Origin: Pseudoscleropodium purum
Lineage: Eukaryota > Streptophyta > Bryopsida > Hypnales > Brachytheciaceae
DNA: 64,000 nucleotides
Assembly (NCBI GenBank): GCA_963969395.1
Contig: OZ017795.1
Location: 4,898,001 to 4,962,000 of the forward strand
Reading direction: 5' to 3'
Positions within the stretch are counted from its first letter, which is position 1. Each line of letters starts with the position of its first letter. Positions 61,104 to 64,000 of the stretch are shown here, piece by piece. The position numbers were made by a program, and so were the translations under genes. The notes below the pieces were generated by a model that was given only the letters and a program-made list of their open reading frames with translations, made no database searches and had not been told where the DNA came from.

Positions 61104-61556
61104 ATGAGGAACCGAAGTGAGGGAACCCTGCTGCGTCTAGCTGAGTTGATGAGTAAGCATGGGGACACCATTGCGAAAGTTGAGGGGGAGCGTGAGATTC
61201 AGAGGGAGCTTGAGATCCAACGCATCTCCAGGGCAAACCGAGCTGCAACAGTTCGTGAGCAGAATCTATTGATCAGTAACGAGCGATCGACCAGGACTGA
61301 ACGATCGATCAGGCAGCAACACCGAATCAACAAGGCAGCCCGGAGAGCCTCCCGGAGAGCCTCCCGTCGTGCCTTAAAAACGATGAAGAAGACGGTCGAG
61401 ATTGCGGACGGGAGCTCCGACTTTCCATTGCTCATGGCTGCAGCATTTGGCAAACGGTTCATGCGTTCTTGGAAATTCGCTCGAACTATTTTCGAGGATG
61501 TGACCGGACTCAAATTGATCCAGGAGAGTGAGGACGGCGTGGATTCTTGCGACTGA
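61104..61556 (+). CDS. Unrecognised basic, helix-rich protein, 150 aa
   Basis: Open frame in a GC-rich island with balanced codon use. Residues about 5-100 are rich in Glu, Arg, Gln and Ala (EGEREIQRELEIQR, then RRASRRASRRAL), suggesting a long charged helix or coiled coil. A tandem Arg-rich patch (RRASRRASRRA) could be a nuclear or nucleic-acid-binding signal. The C-terminal 45 residues are more globular (FPLLMAAAFGKRFMRSWKFA). No domain family was recognised. The length and the absence of AT-rich bias favour a real gene or exon. Confidence 0.45.
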   Translation: MRNRSEGTLLRLAELMSKHGDTIAKVEGEREIQRELEIQRISRANRAATVREQNLLISNERSTRTERSIRQQHRINKAARRASRRASRRALKTMKKTVEIADGSSDFPLLMAAAFGKRFMRSWKFARTIFEDVTGLKLIQESEDGVDSCD

Positions 61557-62559
61557 TTAGTACCTCCTGCGACAGTTTTTGTTGCAAATTATGCGTGCAC
61601 ATAAGTAGCTAGTCTATCTGTTGTAGGTAGACTGGGCTACATGCAGCTAGAGAATTAAGTACTTGTTCCAAAATCGTGTATTGGATCGTAGTGGATTATA
61701 TCTCTTCAGGTTGGTTTGGCAGCTAGATTGCTGTACACTTCAATTTAGTTAAATTGGCGACATTCCACAAACCAAAACTTGTGACAATTGAAAATTGACA
61801 AAACGTTCACCAATTGAACATTTAAAGTTTGAAAACATTTTATTCGAAAAGACTCTGCATGTCCCAAACGTTGCATGCTTACTGAAAAATGTTACAACCC
61901 CTCCAAATCTTACTACTTGCAGCTATGCCTACAACAATTGGGATATGTCACACATACATATTAAAGATTAGGGCAATTGAACCATAATTTGCCATTTCAA
62001 TTGAACTTTTGTCAAAATTGCTTGCTCCCTCGTTCAATATGGAAGTGTATGTTAACCAATATATAGCCAACGTTGGACCTAATATTAAATCAGTAATACA
62101 GCAACTTCCAAAGATCCAAAACCTATGGTTACAAAGTGGACCCTATGTTCCACTCCAGATTCCACAAGTTATTTTGGAGTCCCATTTGTTGCCTTTAAAA
62201 CTTTTCAACTTTCTCAGATTAAAGATTCTTGAGGAAACCAAGCCATTGTGTATGCCATAATTCTTGGCACCGGAATTCAAGCCAATTTAGCGAAACTAAA
62301 GCTAAGAAGAAATCATACCTTGCAATCTTGAATGATAAAAATCTGTTTGGAAGTAACAAGACATGGACTATTATGTAAAATGTGAACGCTGCTGGAATTA
62401 TTGTAAGAAATCCAGTTGATACCCACAGAAGATAAGTCTTCTTGTTGTTGAATTCAGTTACGCAGCTCTGACTGCGAAAACTCTAACCCATATTTCGGAA
62501 AGATGGAAGTTATCACTATAATTTGCACTCTCCAGTATTCAAAAGGTTAGATTATGCAT

Positions 62560-62815
62560 TCGAACCACCACCATTGATCATTTGATGCATCACGACTAGA
62601 GAAAAAACAAAACTCTTCTGGCTGATTTGTCCATGAGTCCCATCGCAATGAGAATGCAGGGCAGCTTCAGCAAACCAGTGACACTGCTTGCCAAAATGAA
62701 TATATGTCGATAAATTCTCTGTCAGTGTCAATACTGGCCAGTCTGCAGCCCCGGATTGCATCAAAATTTGAGTGAAGTATGCTAGTAATGCATTGTTACC
62801 ACTGAACTGCATGCT
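62560..62815 (-). pseudogene. Antisense fragment of a sugar transporter gene (exon 6)
   Basis: The reverse complement aligns to exon 6 of the transporter gene at 44728-44915 and continues into the following intron. Examples: QFSGNNALLAYFTQILMQSG against FSGINAVLYFTPQILMQSG, and TCGTGATGCATCA in both introns. Because intron sequence is included, it arose by DNA-level duplication and not by reverse transcription. Reading frame and splice sites are broken. No other transporter exons were found beside it. Confidence 0.85.
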
Positions 62816-63135
62816 CAAATCCAACCCCACACTGGTTGATACCCGAGTGGCACCAGAACGGGTAGGAACTAGGAAAGAAGCCTTTTTTCCGACTTGCGAG
62901 ACTTCCCCTCAGTTCCTGACTTGCGAGACTTCGATCGATGCCATTCCTGGCAATATTAAATCCCCAGCCTTCCTAAAAATCGGTACTTCAGATTATTTCA
63001 TTAGTCTTTGGTTTTGCGTGTGTCTGTCACCTACCTTCTTTGTTCTCTGCCCATCACACTACGGGTATGTTAGTCCCGTTGCTCTGACTTAACTTTGAAG
63101 CAGTTAGTTCTCTCCAATCCATAGATTTCAGCGAG

Positions 63136-63735
63136 ATGGAAATATCACGGTCCCACATGAATTGGGGTTCAGAGTCTAACACGTTGGACAACTCCACCAT
63201 GATGTTCTCGGCGGATTGTAACGTTGCTCCTCTAGGATACTATGAGTGGCTGTTGCTCGATGATGACATGATTCCGCCCCATGGTGACGATGCTCAGGTA
63301 GATAACACCAAAGTTCTCCAAAACCAGGACGACCTGGAGCAGCTAGATTTGGAGCGCGCACCGGAGCTCCAGTGCCCCTCAACCAGTGAGATCATACCAG
63401 AGTGTCCCACCGTCGATCAGTCGGAAGAGACAATCGAATCGGGAGAAGAGGATGGATCCGAAGAGGAGGATCAGTCTGCGGATTGCGATGGAGAATGTTC
63501 ACATGATCACATTGATGAATCCACTGGAGGACTCACCTTGCTACCCAATTTGCCGTCCGGCAAGAAGATCGGGGTCAAATATCATAAGAAGAACAAGCAA
63601 TGGGACGCCCACTTGTGGATCAAGGGCGAACAGCTGCGCGGATGCAATAAGAAGGGCTTGCAGATCTGTCTGGGCAGCTTTGAAACTGAGGAGGAGGCCA
63701 AAATGGCGCACGACAGAGCCGCCATCAAACTCAAG
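63136..63735 (+). CDS. AP2-domain transcription factor, first coding exon, partial
   Basis: The protein starts MEISRSHMNWGSE, then has an acidic middle (residues about 87-130, rich in E, D and S; a possible activation region). An AP2 DNA-binding domain follows from about residue 145: IGVKYHKKNKQWDAHLWIKG, then the longer loop with NKKGLQICLGSFETEEEA and the helix MAHDRAAIKLK. The loop length and (R/K)KG-Q--LG pattern fit AP2/ANT-type rather than ERF-type domains. The frame reaches AAG|GTAAAG at 63735, a good donor site. The open frame ending VKS just beyond it is probably intron, and the gene continues past the window. Nuclear transcription factor by family. Confidence 0.8.
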
Positions 63736-64000
63736 GTAAAGTCATAGTCAGATAGACTGTCAACATGGTCACTGGAAAATTTTGGTATGAATTATGTGCA
63801 ACATTATGTCATTAATTGTCACATACTGGTCCCTGTTTTAACTTTTAAGCATGAATTGTCTTCATGGTCAGAATGTCTAGATTTGCATTTCACTAGGCAC
63901 CAATCTAGATCAGCAGCAGCCATAGTTATTAGAACTCCCATATGTACACTAGCTTGCAAATCACACTTTTCTGAGACTTCTTGTCCGTTTCCACAATAGA

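Noticed and set aside
62280..62520. Minus-strand hydrophobic frame next to the transporter fragment, possibly exon 7
   Set aside because: It is membrane-like but does not match the transporter exon 7 sequence, and no family was recognised.
1..64000. CRISPR arrays, prokaryotic operons, riboswitches, rRNA or organellar inserts
   Set aside because: None seen; repeats are transposon-type and genes are split, as in a plant nuclear genome.

Overview
The window is nuclear DNA from a land plant or close relative. Split genes with short GT-AG introns, a tonoplast sugar transporter gene, an AP2-domain gene and a Ty3/gypsy retroelement all support this. Most of it is AT-rich, gene-poor DNA full of small non-autonomous transposons and older dispersed repeats. 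Islands of higher GC mark the genes. The sugar transporter differs from the angiosperm form in several conserved places and the introns are small, so a non-seed plant is more likely than an angiosperm or conifer. The species cannot be named from sequence alone.

Layout, left to right. 1-5 kb: AT-rich DNA with a CACTA-type MITE (3-bp target duplication) and tandem duplications. 5.0-8.3 kb, minus strand: a six-exon CutA gene whose exons join in phase to a 213-residue protein with an N-terminal targeting-type extension. 8.3-28 kb: intergenic DNA with a 321-bp tandem duplication, a TTAA-flanked MITE family, a Stowaway MITE, a hairpin element and a dispersed repeat family. About 28.1-38.46 kb, minus strand: a 10.4-kb decayed Ty3/gypsy element inserted into a member of that dispersed family. 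39.8-46.4 kb, plus strand: an eight-exon tonoplast sugar transporter gene (752 aa). 49.3-52.0 kb: two inverted Stowaway-like MITEs, one carrying a nested GC-rich hAT MITE, and a second inverted hAT MITE nearby. 53.7 kb: a short RING-finger gene. 54-60 kb: tandem and inverted repeats and a near-perfect hairpin. 60.5-64 kb: two unrecognised ORFs, an antisense fragment of the sugar transporter gene, and the first coding exon of an AP2-domain gene that runs off the window.

The outstanding object is the retroelement. Its pol region has the order protease, C5-cytosine DNA methyltransferase, reverse transcriptase, RNase H, integrase, PHD finger. Methyltransferase motifs I, II, IV (PCQ), VI, VIII, IX and X all lie in one frame. 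That frame is shared with the protease, RT, integrase and PHD segments, so the methyltransferase is a built-in pol domain and not a nested insertion. The element thus combines a DNA-methylation writer with a likely chromatin reader. This copy is dead: the RT active site reads YIDG, one PHD ligand and one gag zinc-knuckle Cys are now Tyr, and there are many nonsense codons, mostly TGA.
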